Assembly (NCBI GenBank): GCA_019421015.1
Contig: JAHZGC010000004.1
Span: forward strand, 62,357 to 126,356
Direction of reading: 5' to 3'
From: Coriobacteriaceae bacterium
Lineage (GTDB): Bacteria > Actinomycetota > Coriobacteriia > Coriobacteriales > UMGS124
DNA: 64,000 nucleotides
Shown here in pieces: positions 45,191 to 53,529 of this stretch. A model generated the notes under the pieces. It saw only the letters and a list, made by a program, of their open reading frames with translations. It was not told the origin of the DNA and made no database searches. A program made the translations under genes and the position numbers. How positions within the stretch are numbered: position 1 is the stretch's first letter; each line of letters begins with the position of its first letter.

Positions 45191-45643
45191 CTACCTGGCT
45201 TTCGTACAGGCGCAGTGGCGGGCGCGGAACCGCTCGGGCACCTTGTCCTCGGTCAGTTCCCGGTGCACGTCGCAGCTGCCGGCCGCCTGGGCCACCTCGT
45301 AGTACCAGCGCTTGTACTCGAGCAGGTCGAGGTGCTCCTTAAGCTGCTCGATCTGCTGGACCACCGAGGCACGGTGTTCCTCGATGAGGGCCAGGCGATG
45401 CTCGATGGTGGCGTCTCCCTCAAGACACCAGTCGATGAACTGCTTGATCATCTTGATCGGCATGCCGGTGTCTTTGAGGCACTCGATGGTCGTGAGCCAC
45501 TCGAGGTCCTCCTCCTTGAACAGCCGTGCGCCTCCCTCGGTGCGCTCTATGAAGGGGAGAAGCCCCTCTTTGTCGTAGTAGCGTAGGGCCGAGGGTGCAA
45601 TGCCGTACATCTTGGCGACCTCGCCGATGGTGTAGCGCTTCAC
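45191..45643 (-). CDS. MerR-family regulator
   Basis: The protein has 150 residues; GTG start with AAGGAGC. The N-terminal winged helix is MerR-like: YTIGEVAKMYGIAPSALRYY, DKEGLLPFIERTEGGARLF. The long dimerisation helix (about 75-115) is followed by a tail with Cys, His and Cys residues (AAGSCDVHREL, RARHCACTK) that could bind a ligand or metal. It heads a two-gene operon with trmL. Confidence 0.9.
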   Translation of the reverse strand: MKRYTIGEVAKMYGIAPSALRYYDKEGLLPFIERTEGGARLFKEEDLEWLTTIECLKDTGMPIKMIKQFIDWCLEGDATIEHRLALIEEHRASVVQQIEQLKEHLDLLEYKRWYYEVAQAAGSCDVHRELTEDKVPERFRARHCACTKAR

Positions 45644-45975
45644 GGGATGCTCCTTGCAGGTGTCGATGCGCGGATGGGAGGGAGCAAAGTTAAAGTTCGA
45701 TTAAGCTCTCATGATAGCCCATGGGGGTGTCGGCCCAAAGTGGCGGCTCTATGTTTCCGTTCGGCGACGGCAAGTGGCCGAGCTGTTTTTGCATCGTGTC
45801 GGCTCCGTTTCGGCGTGGTTAAAAACTGTTCCCAAGCCACTTGTGGGCGGGTGAAATTTCGCATCCTATGCCCAGCTTGTTTTTCCCACGGCATGCACGG
45901 GGACGGGTGGGAGCCCCCAAAGCGTCCCCGTGCGATGCCGGTTCCAGCGTTTTAGCAAGGAGTGAGGAGACCCCA
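45644..45975. promoter_or_regulatory. gdhA leader region with long hairpin
   Basis: 332 bp between the divergent MerR and gdhA genes. Close to gdhA, GCATGCACGGGGACG (45891-45905) pairs with CGTCCCCGTGCGATGC (45923-45938) apart from one extra G. This strong leader stem lies 38 bp before the gdhA start. It may be an attenuator or an mRNA-stability element; no known riboswitch class was recognised. Confidence 0.5.
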
Positions 45976-47307
45976 ATGAGCTATGTAGAGCGCGTCATCG
46001 AGTCCGTCAAGAAGAACGACCCCAATCAGCCCGAGTTCATCCAGGCCGTGACCGAGGTCCTGACCTCGCTCGCCCCGGCCGTCGAGGCCCATCCCGAGTA
46101 CGAGGAGGCCGGCCTGCTCGAGCGCATGGTGGAGCCCGAGCGCATCGTGCAGTTCCGCGTGCCGTGGGTCGACGACGACGGCAAGGTGCATGTGAACCGC
46201 GGCTATCGCGTGCAGTACAACAGCGCCATCGGCCCGTACAAGGGCGGCCTGCGCCTGCACCCCAGCGTGAACCTCTCGATCATCAAGTTCCTGGGCTTCG
46301 AGCAGGTCTTTAAGAACAGCCTCACCACCCTGCCCATGGGCGGCGGCAAGGGCGGCAGCGACTTTGACCCCAAGGGCAAGTCTGACAACGAGGTCATGCG
46401 CTTCTGCCAGAGCTTCATGACCGAGCTGTACCGTCACATCGGCCCCGACACCGACGTGCCTGCCGGCGACATCGGCACCGGCGCCCGTGAGATCGGCTAC
46501 CTCTTTGGCCAGTACAAGCGCATCGTGAACCAGTGGACCGGCGTGCTTACCGGCAAGGGCCTCTCCTACGGCGGTTCCCTTGCCCGCACCGAGGCCACCG
46601 GCTACGGCCTGGTGTACTTCGTCGACAACATGCTGGCCAAGAAGGGCGACAGCCTCGACGGCAAGACTGTGGCCATCTCGGGCTCGGGCAACGTGGCCAT
46701 CTATGCCTGCCAGAAGGCCGCCCAGCAGGGCGCCAAGGTCGTCACCATGAGCGACTCCACCGGCTGGGTCTACGACGAGTCTGGCATCGACCTGGCTGTG
46801 GTCAAGCAGATCAAGGAGGTCGAGCGCGGCCGTCTCTCCGAGTACGTGGCCCGCGCCGGTCGCGGCCAGTATGCCGACGGCCGCGGCGTGTGGGGCGTCA
46901 AGTGCGATATCGCGCTGCCCTGCGCGACCCAGAACGAGCTGCACGCCGACGACGCCAAGCAGCTTATCGCCAACGGTGTGAAGGTCGTGGCCGAGGGCGC
47001 CAACATGCCCACCACCCTTGACGCCACCGCCATGCTCCAGGAGGCCGGCGTGGCCTTTGCCCCCGGCAAGGCCTCGAACGCTGGCGGCGTGGCCACCTCG
47101 GGCCTCGAGATGAGCCAGAACTCCGAGCGCCTCTCGTGGACCTTCGACGAGGTCGACAACAAGCTCAAGGGCATCATGGGCTCGATCTTTGCCGCCGCCG
47201 ACGCCGCGGCCGAGGAGTACGGCCAGGCCGACAACCTCGTGGTGGGTGCCAACATCGCCGGCTTCAACAAGGTTGCCAACGCCATGATGGCCCAGGGCAT
47301 CTGCTAA
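45976..47307 (+). CDS. gdhA: Glutamate dehydrogenase, NADP-type hexameric
   Basis: The protein has 443 residues, the usual length of the small hexameric class. Motifs: GYRVQYNSAIGPYKGGLRLH, the catalytic-lysine region TTLPMGGGKGGSDFDPKG, DVPAGDIGTGAREIGYLFG, the nucleotide fold AISGSGNVAIYA, and VAEGANMPTT. It joins 2-oxoglutarate and ammonia or runs in reverse for fermentation. ATG at 45976 with AAGGAGTGAGG upstream. Confidence 0.96.
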   Translation: MSYVERVIESVKKNDPNQPEFIQAVTEVLTSLAPAVEAHPEYEEAGLLERMVEPERIVQFRVPWVDDDGKVHVNRGYRVQYNSAIGPYKGGLRLHPSVNLSIIKFLGFEQVFKNSLTTLPMGGGKGGSDFDPKGKSDNEVMRFCQSFMTELYRHIGPDTDVPAGDIGTGAREIGYLFGQYKRIVNQWTGVLTGKGLSYGGSLARTEATGYGLVYFVDNMLAKKGDSLDGKTVAISGSGNVAIYACQKAAQQGAKVVTMSDSTGWVYDESGIDLAVVKQIKEVERGRLSEYVARAGRGQYADGRGVWGVKCDIALPCATQNELHADDAKQLIANGVKVVAEGANMPTTLDATAMLQEAGVAFAPGKASNAGGVATSGLEMSQNSERLSWTFDEVDNKLKGIMGSIFAAADAAAEEYGQADNLVVGANIAGFNKVANAMMAQGIC

Positions 47308-47552
47308 CGGCGGCCGCCCGATATAATCTGGCAAGACCATGTACCTGGGGTGCCCGACCGCCAGCCGCGGACGGGCACCCCGGCGTTTGTAGCGACGGCC
47401 GAGGCCGATGCTACGCATTGCAACAGGGCTTCTTTTTGTGCAACCGAGTCCCTTCGGCGTGTCCGGCTCATACCCGGGGAACAAACCTTCAAAGTATCCG
47501 ATGTAGTCGGGGATTTTGCGTTTCTCGACTTGCGGGCAGAAAGGTGGTTGCC
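47308..47552 (+). promoter_or_regulatory. Structured region after gdhA with promoter-like TATAAT
   Basis: A TATAAT (47322-47327) lies 15 bp after the gdhA stop. It is followed by GGGGTGCCCG/CGGGCACCCC (47347-47356 with 47372-47381) and GTAGC...GCTAC (47389-47414). The first hairpin could be the gdhA terminator. Alternatively the segment is the leader of the small gene at 47553 or a small RNA. No -35 box is clear. Confidence 0.4.
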
Positions 47553-47747
47553 ATGGGTCTGAAGGAAGAGCTGCACAAGGTGGAAGAGATGGGTCACCGC
47601 AGGGTCCTCGAGGACGCCATCGCGTCCGACAAGCATACGATTGCCAACGGTAAGGCGGCCGAAAAGAAGCTGGTCGAGGACGAAGCCGCCCTTGCGGCGG
47701 CCGAGGGCAAGGCCGCGGAGAAGCCTGCCGAGGAGCCTGCGCAGTAG
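47553..47747 (+). CDS. Small charged helical protein, unknown
   Basis: The protein has 64 residues. The ATG at 47553 is preceded by GAAAGGTGG. The sequence is rich in Glu, Lys and Ala and probably forms one or two amphipathic helices (GLKEELHKVEEMGHRRVLED; KAAEKKLVEDEAALAAAEGK). No known family was recognised. The codon use and ribosome site support translation. It ends 26 bp from the converging gene at 47774. Confidence 0.6.
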   Translation: MGLKEELHKVEEMGHRRVLEDAIASDKHTIANGKAAEKKLVEDEAALAAAEGKAAEKPAEEPAQ

Positions 47748-47773
47748 AGAAAGAGCCGTACCCTTCCTCGTCC

Positions 47774-48244
47774 TTACAACATTTCGTCGAGCTTGCCGCA
47801 GACATCGGCTATGAGCTGACGGCAGCGCTGGCCCCGGCCCTCGCTGTGGATGCGTGCGGCCTCCTCGGGAATCCCGAAGTTCAAGCTGCCCATGAGGTCG
47901 CGGCACTCGAGCGAGCCAAACCGTCCGCAGAACCACTCGCGGAACTCGCTGGTCTTCTCCGCCAAGCGGGCGTTTTGTTCTCGGGCGTTCGGTTCGCTGA
48001 ACCCAAAGGCGATGCCCAGCGTGGCGATGGCGGCGTTGGCGGCCCCACAGAGGGAGCCCGCTCCCGCCCCGCCGCCCATGCCCGATGAGAGGCGCAGCAT
48101 GAGGTCGCGGTCGACACCGAGGACCTGGGAGGTGTGCCAGAGCACGGTTTGGGAGCAGTGATAACCCAAGTCGTGGAGCTGGCAGACCTTCTCGCGCGTC
48201 ATGAGCTCATGGGCGGTGGATATGGGGCTGGACGATTCCGCCAC
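47774..48244 (-). CDS. C_GCAxxG_C_C-type redox protein
   Basis: The protein has 156 residues; the GTG at 48244 follows GGGAGA. It contains YHCSQTVL, SGMGGGAGAGSLCGAANAAI and later FCGRFGSLECRDLM and QRCRQLI, the spaced cysteines of the C_GCAxxG_C_C family. The family motif GCA is CGA here. These small proteins are often found near molybdopterin or redox enzymes and are thought to be redox-active, but no reaction is known. Its upstream region is occupied by array D. Confidence 0.85.
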   Translation of the reverse strand: MAESSSPISTAHELMTREKVCQLHDLGYHCSQTVLWHTSQVLGVDRDLMLRLSSGMGGGAGAGSLCGAANAAIATLGIAFGFSEPNAREQNARLAEKTSEFREWFCGRFGSLECRDLMGSLNFGIPEEAARIHSEGRGQRCRQLIADVCGKLDEML

Positions 48245-48288
48245 GGGTCGTCTCCCGTCATGTACGTGGGCAGGGCATCGGTGAAGTG

Positions 48289-48510
48289 TGGCATAAAAAC
48301 TCAGAAATCAGGATGCGCTACCCGCCATATGGCAAAAAGTCCGGAGAATCAGGAACCGGGCTACCTGGATGGGGCCGAACGATGGCCAAATTTCCTGACT
48401 TGCAGGGTTTCTTGCCACTTTTTGCCGTTGGACGGATTGGGACGTCCTGATTACTCCGATGTCTTGCCATGCCATCCAGTCGGTGTCCTGATCTACATGC
48501 TTTCTTGTCA
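48289..48510. repeat. Dyad-centred repeat array D (41-bp period)
   Basis: A 222-bp noncoding array of 25-bp units whose ends are conserved (TGGCAAxAA... and ...ATCAGGA) and whose centres vary. Forward units: 48289-48313 and 48330-48354. Inverted units: 48445-48469 and 48486-48510. Both arms have a 41-bp period. In the middle, TGGCCAA (48383) faces a full inverted unit 48393-48417, making the central dyad. The spacing from arm to dyad is 53 and 52 bp, so the plan is symmetrical. It lies 45 bp upstream of the redox-protein start and 6 bp before the LuxR remnant. Confidence 0.85.
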
Positions 48511-48515
48511 TAGGG

Positions 48516-48608
48516 CGTTTGCATACCCATATGCGCAACCTCTACAAGAAGCTGGGCGTGCACTCGCGGCAGGAGGTGCTCGAGCTTTTGGACCGGGCGC
48601 GGGAGTAA
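48516..48608 (+). pseudogene. C-terminal remnant of a LuxR-family regulator
   Basis: Thirty codons read RLHTHMRNLYKKLGVHSRQE then VLELLDRARE and stop. This is the recognition helix and last helices of the LuxR/NarL DNA-binding domain (usual form TVKTHMRNIYKKLGVHSRQE). Nothing upstream encodes the rest of the protein: array D abuts it at 48510. It therefore appears that insertion or deletion at the array removed the 5' part of a LuxR gene that once faced the flavoprotein at 49014. Confidence 0.8.
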
Positions 48609-48656
48609 GACGGTCGCCCATCTGTCTGGTGCGGCGGCCCGGCTGCTTAAGGGCTA

Positions 48657-48900
48657 TGGACAAAACCGCGGCTTTCTCGACCGATTGGCTCTTTTCAGGG
48701 AGCTCCTTGGACAGGACCGCGACTTTCTTGACCGGTTTAGCAGCACGATTGGAGGTCTGCATAAGAGAGCCGCAGGTAGATGGGCTGTCCCTGCCGGACC
48801 TCGGGGCATGGGGGGATGGAATCGGTCGAGAAAGTCGTAATTCTGTCCACGGGCTACCCTCGAACCCCCGAAACGGTCGAGAAAATCGCGGTCTTGTCCA
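48657..48900. repeat. Dyad-centred repeat array B (51-bp period), twin of array A
   Basis: 244 bp, same length as array A. Forward 30-bp units at 48657-48686 and 48708-48737, an 82-bp centre, inverted units at 48820-48849 and 48871-48900, all spacers 21 bp. Units begin TGGACA and carry CGCGACTTTCT and GACCG, as in array A. The centre has a different sequence but again forms a nested hairpin (GAGGTC 48752-48757 with GACCTC 48797-48802, and GCAGG with CCTGC inside). It lies between the LuxR remnant (+) and the converging flavoprotein end (-). Confidence 0.9.
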
Positions 48901-49013
48901 CGGGCCTCCCAGGTATGCACATGCGGCCCCGGGAGGCTGCCATGCCTCCCGGGGCCGCACTCTCATCGCGTCATTGCGCGTCCGCGTTTGCCTTACACGT
49001 TTACCTTGCGCGT

Positions 49014-50660
49014 TTACGCGTCCCAGTTCTCGAGCGAGGCGGCGTGGCGGGCGCAGATGCGGCCCCACACCTGGTTCTCGGCGTTGTTGCCGCCGGTGAT
49101 GCCGTAGCTGTGGTCCTGGAAGTTGCCAAAGCAGCCGGCCGCGTAGAGACGCGGGATCGGGTTGCCGGCGGGGTCGAGCACCTGGCCGTTGACGTTCTTC
49201 TCGGGGCCGCCCAGGGTCGAGCAGCTGCCGGGGTAGATGGCGTAGGCGTAGTAGGGGCCCTCTTCGCTCAGGGCGACCAGGGTCTGGGGCTGGCGGTCGA
49301 AGCGCTCGTCGCGGCCCTGCTCGCAGAAGCCGTTGTACTCGGCGACGGTGGCCTTGAGGGTCTCGGCGTCCATCCAGGAGTCCCAGTCCTTCATCTGGGC
49401 GGCAAGCTCGTCCAGGGTGTCGGCCTTCATGATCCAGCCCTTGTCGACCTCGGCCTGGTTGTCCTCGCTCCAGCCGTCCCAGTCGCGCAGCTCGTCGGGC
49501 AGGTCGCTGGCAAAGTTGCCGCACTCAAAGAAGTCGCCCTGGCTGGTGCCCATCTTGCCGCCCTCAAAGGTGGCCTGGTCAAAGACGCACCAGGTGGGGA
49601 TGCGGTCAAAGTCGCAGATCTGGTCGGAGAAGCTCATAAGGGTGTGCCAGCCGTTGTGGGGCGAGCCGGTGTTGTTCTCGTTCACGAAGCGCTTGCCCAG
49701 ACGGTTGACCCAGATGAAGGAGTTGCCGCCCGGGAAGGCCAGGATCGAGAAGTCGTTCTCGGGGTCGCGGGTGTACATGGAGGTCATCGAGATGACGTTG
49801 TCCATGTGCCACAGGTTGGCGCCCACCTCCTGGACCATGCGGATGCCGTCGCCGGTGTTGAAGCGCCAGCCCTCGAACTTGAAGGGGTAGATCTTGAGGT
49901 ACTTGTTCTTGAGCTCCTCGTTGAACTCGAAGCCGCCGCAGGTCATGATGACGCCCTTGCGCGCCTTGACGGCCTTGGGCTCGGGATCGTCGCCGATGAG
50001 GGTGTAGCAGCCCACGATCTCGCGGGTCTGGGGGTTCTGGATCAGCGACTCGTCGTGGCAGTCAAAGAGAATCTCGGCGCCCAGCTCCTCGCGCTTGGCG
50101 TCAAGCTCGTGGAAGGAGCGCATGCCAAAGCCCTCGACCTGCGACAGGCGCTGGCAGCCGGCGAACTTGGCCTCGTCGAGCTTGTAGTACTCGGGGATCG
50201 AGCCGGCAAGGGCCTCGTCCACGATGTTGTAGGTCATGCCGTACTTGTCGGCGTACTCGGTGTTGCGGGCGCACTCCTCGACCCAGGCGTTGGCCATGTC
50301 CTCGGGGATGGCGCCCTTCGAGAAGGTCACCAGGTACTCCTTGAAGACCTCCTTCTTGTCCTCGGGGATGATGGTCCACTCGCCGTTGTTGATGCGGCTG
50401 TTGCCGCCGCCCTCGACGGGGGCCTTCTCAAGAATCAGCACCTGCTGGGCGCACTCGTCGGCGCCGATGAGCGACGCCCACATGCCGGCGCCGCCGTAAC
50501 CGATCACCAGCAGGTCGCACTCGTAGTCCCACGCCTTGGGCAGCCAGTCCTGAGCCGGGGCCTCGTCGGCGTTGGCCAGAGCGGCGCCCGAGAGAGCGGC
50601 GGCACCGGCGGCCAGGCCGGCTCCCTTTACGAACCCGCGGCGGGAGAGGTTGTTTTCCAT
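49014..50660 (-). CDS. Tat-exported FAD-dependent reductase
   Basis: The protein has 548 residues; ATG at 50660 after AAAGGGGA. The Tat motif is SRRGFVKG (6-13); FAD fold LLVIGYGGAGMWA (50-62), an unusual GYGGAG loop. Further family segments: FRFNTGDGIRMVQE-like RFNTGDGIRMVQEVGANLWH, NEELKNKYLK, GGNSFIWVNRLGKRFVNEN, GPYYAYAIYPGSCSTLGGPE and a C-terminal GGNNAENQVWGRICARHA. No FMN_bind domain. It differs from the three 525-residue paralogues and probably has another substrate. Divergent from a LuxR-type regulator at 50989, which likely controls it. Confidence 0.88.
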   Translation of the reverse strand: MENNLSRRGFVKGAGLAAGAAALSGAALANADEAPAQDWLPKAWDYECDLLVIGYGGAGMWASLIGADECAQQVLILEKAPVEGGGNSRINNGEWTIIPEDKKEVFKEYLVTFSKGAIPEDMANAWVEECARNTEYADKYGMTYNIVDEALAGSIPEYYKLDEAKFAGCQRLSQVEGFGMRSFHELDAKREELGAEILFDCHDESLIQNPQTREIVGCYTLIGDDPEPKAVKARKGVIMTCGGFEFNEELKNKYLKIYPFKFEGWRFNTGDGIRMVQEVGANLWHMDNVISMTSMYTRDPENDFSILAFPGGNSFIWVNRLGKRFVNENNTGSPHNGWHTLMSFSDQICDFDRIPTWCVFDQATFEGGKMGTSQGDFFECGNFASDLPDELRDWDGWSEDNQAEVDKGWIMKADTLDELAAQMKDWDSWMDAETLKATVAEYNGFCEQGRDERFDRQPQTLVALSEEGPYYAYAIYPGSCSTLGGPEKNVNGQVLDPAGNPIPRLYAAGCFGNFQDHSYGITGGNNAENQVWGRICARHAASLENWDA

Positions 50661-50988
50661 GGTTGGATCCCCTTTCGTTCTGTCGGTCGTGCAAGCTCGT
50701 CCGTACATCCCGCACGGAGCCCGTTTCCTTGGGGACCTGTGCGGGGCGTGCGGCCCGTGACGTCTCCCATTAAGCCCGTCGCGGGCATCCCAGGCATCTT
50801 TTGGGGCGTCGTATTTGCGTCAGAATTCCCTACGATGCAGCTTCGTAGGGGAGTTTTACCTGGTGTGATGGCGATAGAGCTCGAACGAGCGCCCGCTAGG
50901 GGCGTTCAACGGCGTTTGGATGTGCCGCCCGACACGGCTATACTTGCCCCAGCCGCGGTACCGACGTTCGAGGCAAAGGGGAGAAGCG
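50661..50988. promoter_or_regulatory. Divergent promoter region with dyad
   Basis: 328 bp between the flavoprotein and LuxR starts. A perfect CCCTACGA-N7-TCGTAGGG dyad (50828-50850) is followed by GAGTTTTACC. It could be the LuxR operator or a terminator-like hairpin. TATACTT (50939-50945) is a possible -10 for the LuxR gene. No gene seen. Confidence 0.4.
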
Positions 50989-52584
50989 ATGCGAGGGCAG
51001 CGTGCACAGAGTCGTGAGGCCGTTGGCGCGGGCCGCGCCCAGGCCGAGAAGCCCGCAGAGCCCTCAGCCTCGGGCGCCCCGGCCGGCGGCGGCCTTGTGG
51101 CGGCGGTGCGCCGCTCGGGCGTCGTGCCCACCAAGGTGCCCCTGTTCGAGCTCGTGGTGCTGGCGTTGGGCTTCGGCCTCTGCCGGGCCTGGGTGGTGTC
51201 TACCATGTCCATTGCCGGGGCGTTCCGGCTGTTTCCCTCGGGACCGTTCCAGTTCGACCAACTCTTCCTGCTTGCCGGCGCCTTGGCGGCCGCCGTCACG
51301 GCAGCTCTCGCCCCGCGGATCTTTTCCACAAAGGGGGCCTTGGCGAGGTTGAACCTGGTGGTGCTGGTGGGGATAGCCTCTTCCCTCGCGTGCATGGGAG
51401 CGGCCGTTGCGACTGGGGTGCGCGGGCTGCTCACGCTGGGGTTCGCCCTGTGCGGCGCCGCCTCCGCGCTGCTGCAGGTGATGTGGGGCGAGCGGTTCGT
51501 CCGCCACAGCATGTACCTCGCCCTCTTGGCCGCCCCGGCGGCCGCCATCGTGACGGCCCTCGTGATGATGCTCGTGCCCCGCGGGCTTCTCAACGGGCTG
51601 TTCTTCACGGCCCCACTGCTCTCGTTCCTCCTGCTCTGCGCGAACCGGGGGGAGGCGGGCTCGCTCGTGCTCAACCTGCGCCCCCAACCCGAGGACGCGG
51701 CCGTCTACGACGGGGTTGCAAACGAGGGCGGCAGCCCCATCTCCCGCAGCACCTTCGTGCGGCTCATAGCCTCCATCGGGGTGTTCTCGCTCATCGGGCG
51801 TGCCCTCGACTCCTTCCCGGCGGGCTCGGGCGAGGACCTGCCTGCGTTCTTTTTGGTGAACTACCCGTTCTTGGCAATCCTGCTGGTGGGTGCGTTGTTC
51901 ATCTGCCTGGTCTTGGTGCTAGGCAAGCGGTTTGACACCCTGTTCATCTACCGCCTGTCGCTGCCGATCATGGTGGCGGGCTTCGTGATTCTCACGCTGT
52001 TCATGGACCACCTCACCGTCATGTCCATCGCCGTGGTGACGGTGGGATACGAGTTCTTCGACGTGCTGTTTTGGGCGCTGCTCGTGGGCGTGGTGCGCCG
52101 CGGGGGTCGCTTGCCGGTGTTCGTGTTCGGTTGGGGCGTGGGCTCCACCTACCTGGGCATGGCGTTCGGCACGATGCTCTCCCGGGCGGCGGTTGCGCCC
52201 ATCGTGAGCGGCGCCATGGACATCTCGGCCTTCTCGCTCATGAGCATCCTGGTGCTCGTGGTGCTCGTGGTGCTCGTGCTGCCCGAGGGCACGATCTCCA
52301 AGGCGAGCTCCCTCAACCGCCACCGCGTCGCCAAGCTCGCCTCGGACGAGGGCCTTGCCCAGCGCTGCGCCGTCGTGGCCAAACGCTACGACCTCACCCC
52401 CCGGGAGCGCGACGTGCTGGTACTGCTCGCCCGCGGCCGCACGTTGGGCGTGGTGGCCCGCGAGCTCAACATCGCCGAGGGCACGGCACGCACCCACATG
52501 GGGCATATCTACACCAAGCTCGGCGTGCACAAGCAGCAGGAGCTGATCGACCTGGTCGAGGCCGTGGGGGAGGAGGACGAGTAG
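50989..52584 (+). CDS. LuxR-family regulator with N-terminal multi-span membrane domain
   Basis: The protein has 531 residues; the ATG at 50989 follows AAAGGGGAG. Residues about 45-440 contain roughly ten to twelve hydrophobic segments in a major-facilitator-like pattern. The C-terminal 65 residues are a LuxR/NarL helix-turn-helix (YDLTPRERDVLVLLARGRTL, LNIAEGTARTHMGHIYTKLG). Such membrane LuxR proteins are numerous in Eggerthellaceae and usually lie divergent from a flavoprotein or transporter they control. Direct ligand sensing by the membrane part is inferred. Confidence 0.92.
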   Translation: MRGQRAQSREAVGAGRAQAEKPAEPSASGAPAGGGLVAAVRRSGVVPTKVPLFELVVLALGFGLCRAWVVSTMSIAGAFRLFPSGPFQFDQLFLLAGALAAAVTAALAPRIFSTKGALARLNLVVLVGIASSLACMGAAVATGVRGLLTLGFALCGAASALLQVMWGERFVRHSMYLALLAAPAAAIVTALVMMLVPRGLLNGLFFTAPLLSFLLLCANRGEAGSLVLNLRPQPEDAAVYDGVANEGGSPISRSTFVRLIASIGVFSLIGRALDSFPAGSGEDLPAFFLVNYPFLAILLVGALFICLVLVLGKRFDTLFIYRLSLPIMVAGFVILTLFMDHLTVMSIAVVTVGYEFFDVLFWALLVGVVRRGGRLPVFVFGWGVGSTYLGMAFGTMLSRAAVAPIVSGAMDISAFSLMSILVLVVLVVLVLPEGTISKASSLNRHRVAKLASDEGLAQRCAVVAKRYDLTPRERDVLVLLARGRTLGVVARELNIAEGTARTHMGHIYTKLGVHKQQELIDLVEAVGEEDE

Positions 52585-52962
52585 ATGGGCGCGCGTGGGG
52601 CGGGGGAGCGTGCGGTTTCCGGCGCTGCCCCGACGACTTGACCGAGGGGGGCAAGGGGGACCGGTGGGGCCGGCAAAGATAAAGACCGGGCTGGGCCGGT
52701 AAATATCAATATTGGTAGTAGAAAAATGAAAATATCGGCTTTTGCATGATGTGTTTTATAGTTTGATAGATCTTTTATGAAGATTGGTAGAAAATCACCT
52801 GGTCAGACGTGAATGATTCCGAGAGTTATATCCAAACCGCAATCATCGTCGTGCAGAAGTCGAAGTTTTTTAGTTTGATTCGCGATTCAGCCTTATCGAC
52901 CACGCCCTGCGGGGAATCAATCCGCCCAAGGAAGCGGACCGCCCCAAGGAAGGAAGCCCCCA
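52585..52962. other. AT-rich region upstream of cobO
   Basis: 378 bp. Bases about 52695-52830 are strikingly AT-rich compared with the rest of the window. They hold AATAT-CA-ATATT (52702-52713) and two copies of ATTGGTAG. A cobalamin riboswitch was looked for and not recognised. No gene. Confidence 0.5.
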
Positions 52963-53517
52963 ATGACCGACGCAATGACCGACGACGAGAAGCACGGCGT
53001 ACCGCCGCAGCCCCGGGGTTTGCTTCACCTGTACTGCGGCGACGGCAAGGGCAAGACCACGGCGGCGGTGGGGCTGGCCCTGCGCGCGCTGGGTCACGGG
53101 CGCAAGGTGACCGTGGTGGAGTTTCTCAAAGACGGTACGAGCGGCGAGGTGGGACCGCTGACCGACCTTGGGGCCGTCGTGTATGCCGGCAAGGCACCGG
53201 GGTTTGTGTGGCAGATGACCAAGGAGCAGCGGGATGCCACCCGCCTGCTTCAGACCGAGCATCTCAAGGCGGCCATGGAGCTCGAGAACGACCTGCTCGT
53301 GCTCGACGAGGCCTGTGCGGTGTGGAACCTCGACATGGTCGACCGCGACCTGTTCAAGAAGGCTGTGCTCGAGCGTCCCGAGGGCTGCGAGGTGGTTTTG
53401 ACCGGCCGCGACCCGGCCGACTGGATGACCGAGGCCGCCGACTACATGACCGAGATGCGCGAGTTGCGCCATCCCTACGAGCGGGGGATCCAGGCTCGCG
53501 AGGGAGTGGAGTACTAG
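52963..53517 (+). CDS. cobO: Cob(I)yrinic acid a,c-diamide adenosyltransferase
   Basis: The protein has 184 residues. CobA/CobO/BtuR type: P-loop YCGDGKGKTTAAVGLALRAL (25-44), FVWQMTKEQR, LLVLDEACAVWNLDMVDRDL, and VVLTGRDPADWMTEAADYMT. It adenosylates cobalamin precursors or salvaged corrinoid. It stands alone, with no other cobalamin genes in the window. Array E begins 13 bp after its stop. Confidence 0.94.
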   Translation: MTDAMTDDEKHGVPPQPRGLLHLYCGDGKGKTTAAVGLALRALGHGRKVTVVEFLKDGTSGEVGPLTDLGAVVYAGKAPGFVWQMTKEQRDATRLLQTEHLKAAMELENDLLVLDEACAVWNLDMVDRDLFKKAVLERPEGCEVVLTGRDPADWMTEAADYMTEMRELRHPYERGIQAREGVEY

Positions 53518-53529
53518 CGGCCTGCAGGG

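Noticed and set aside
47774..48244. Selecting the internal ATG of the C_GCAxxG protein as start
   Set aside because: The upstream GTG at 48244 has a well-placed GGGAGA site, and an ATG start would remove 14 residues without a better ribosome site.
48508..49524. A 338-codon minus-strand frame crossing arrays B and D
   Set aside because: It runs through repeats and the flavoprotein 3' end in another frame and has no family match.
52585..52962. Cobalamin riboswitch before cobO
   Set aside because: The conserved B12-box and aptamer core could not be found.
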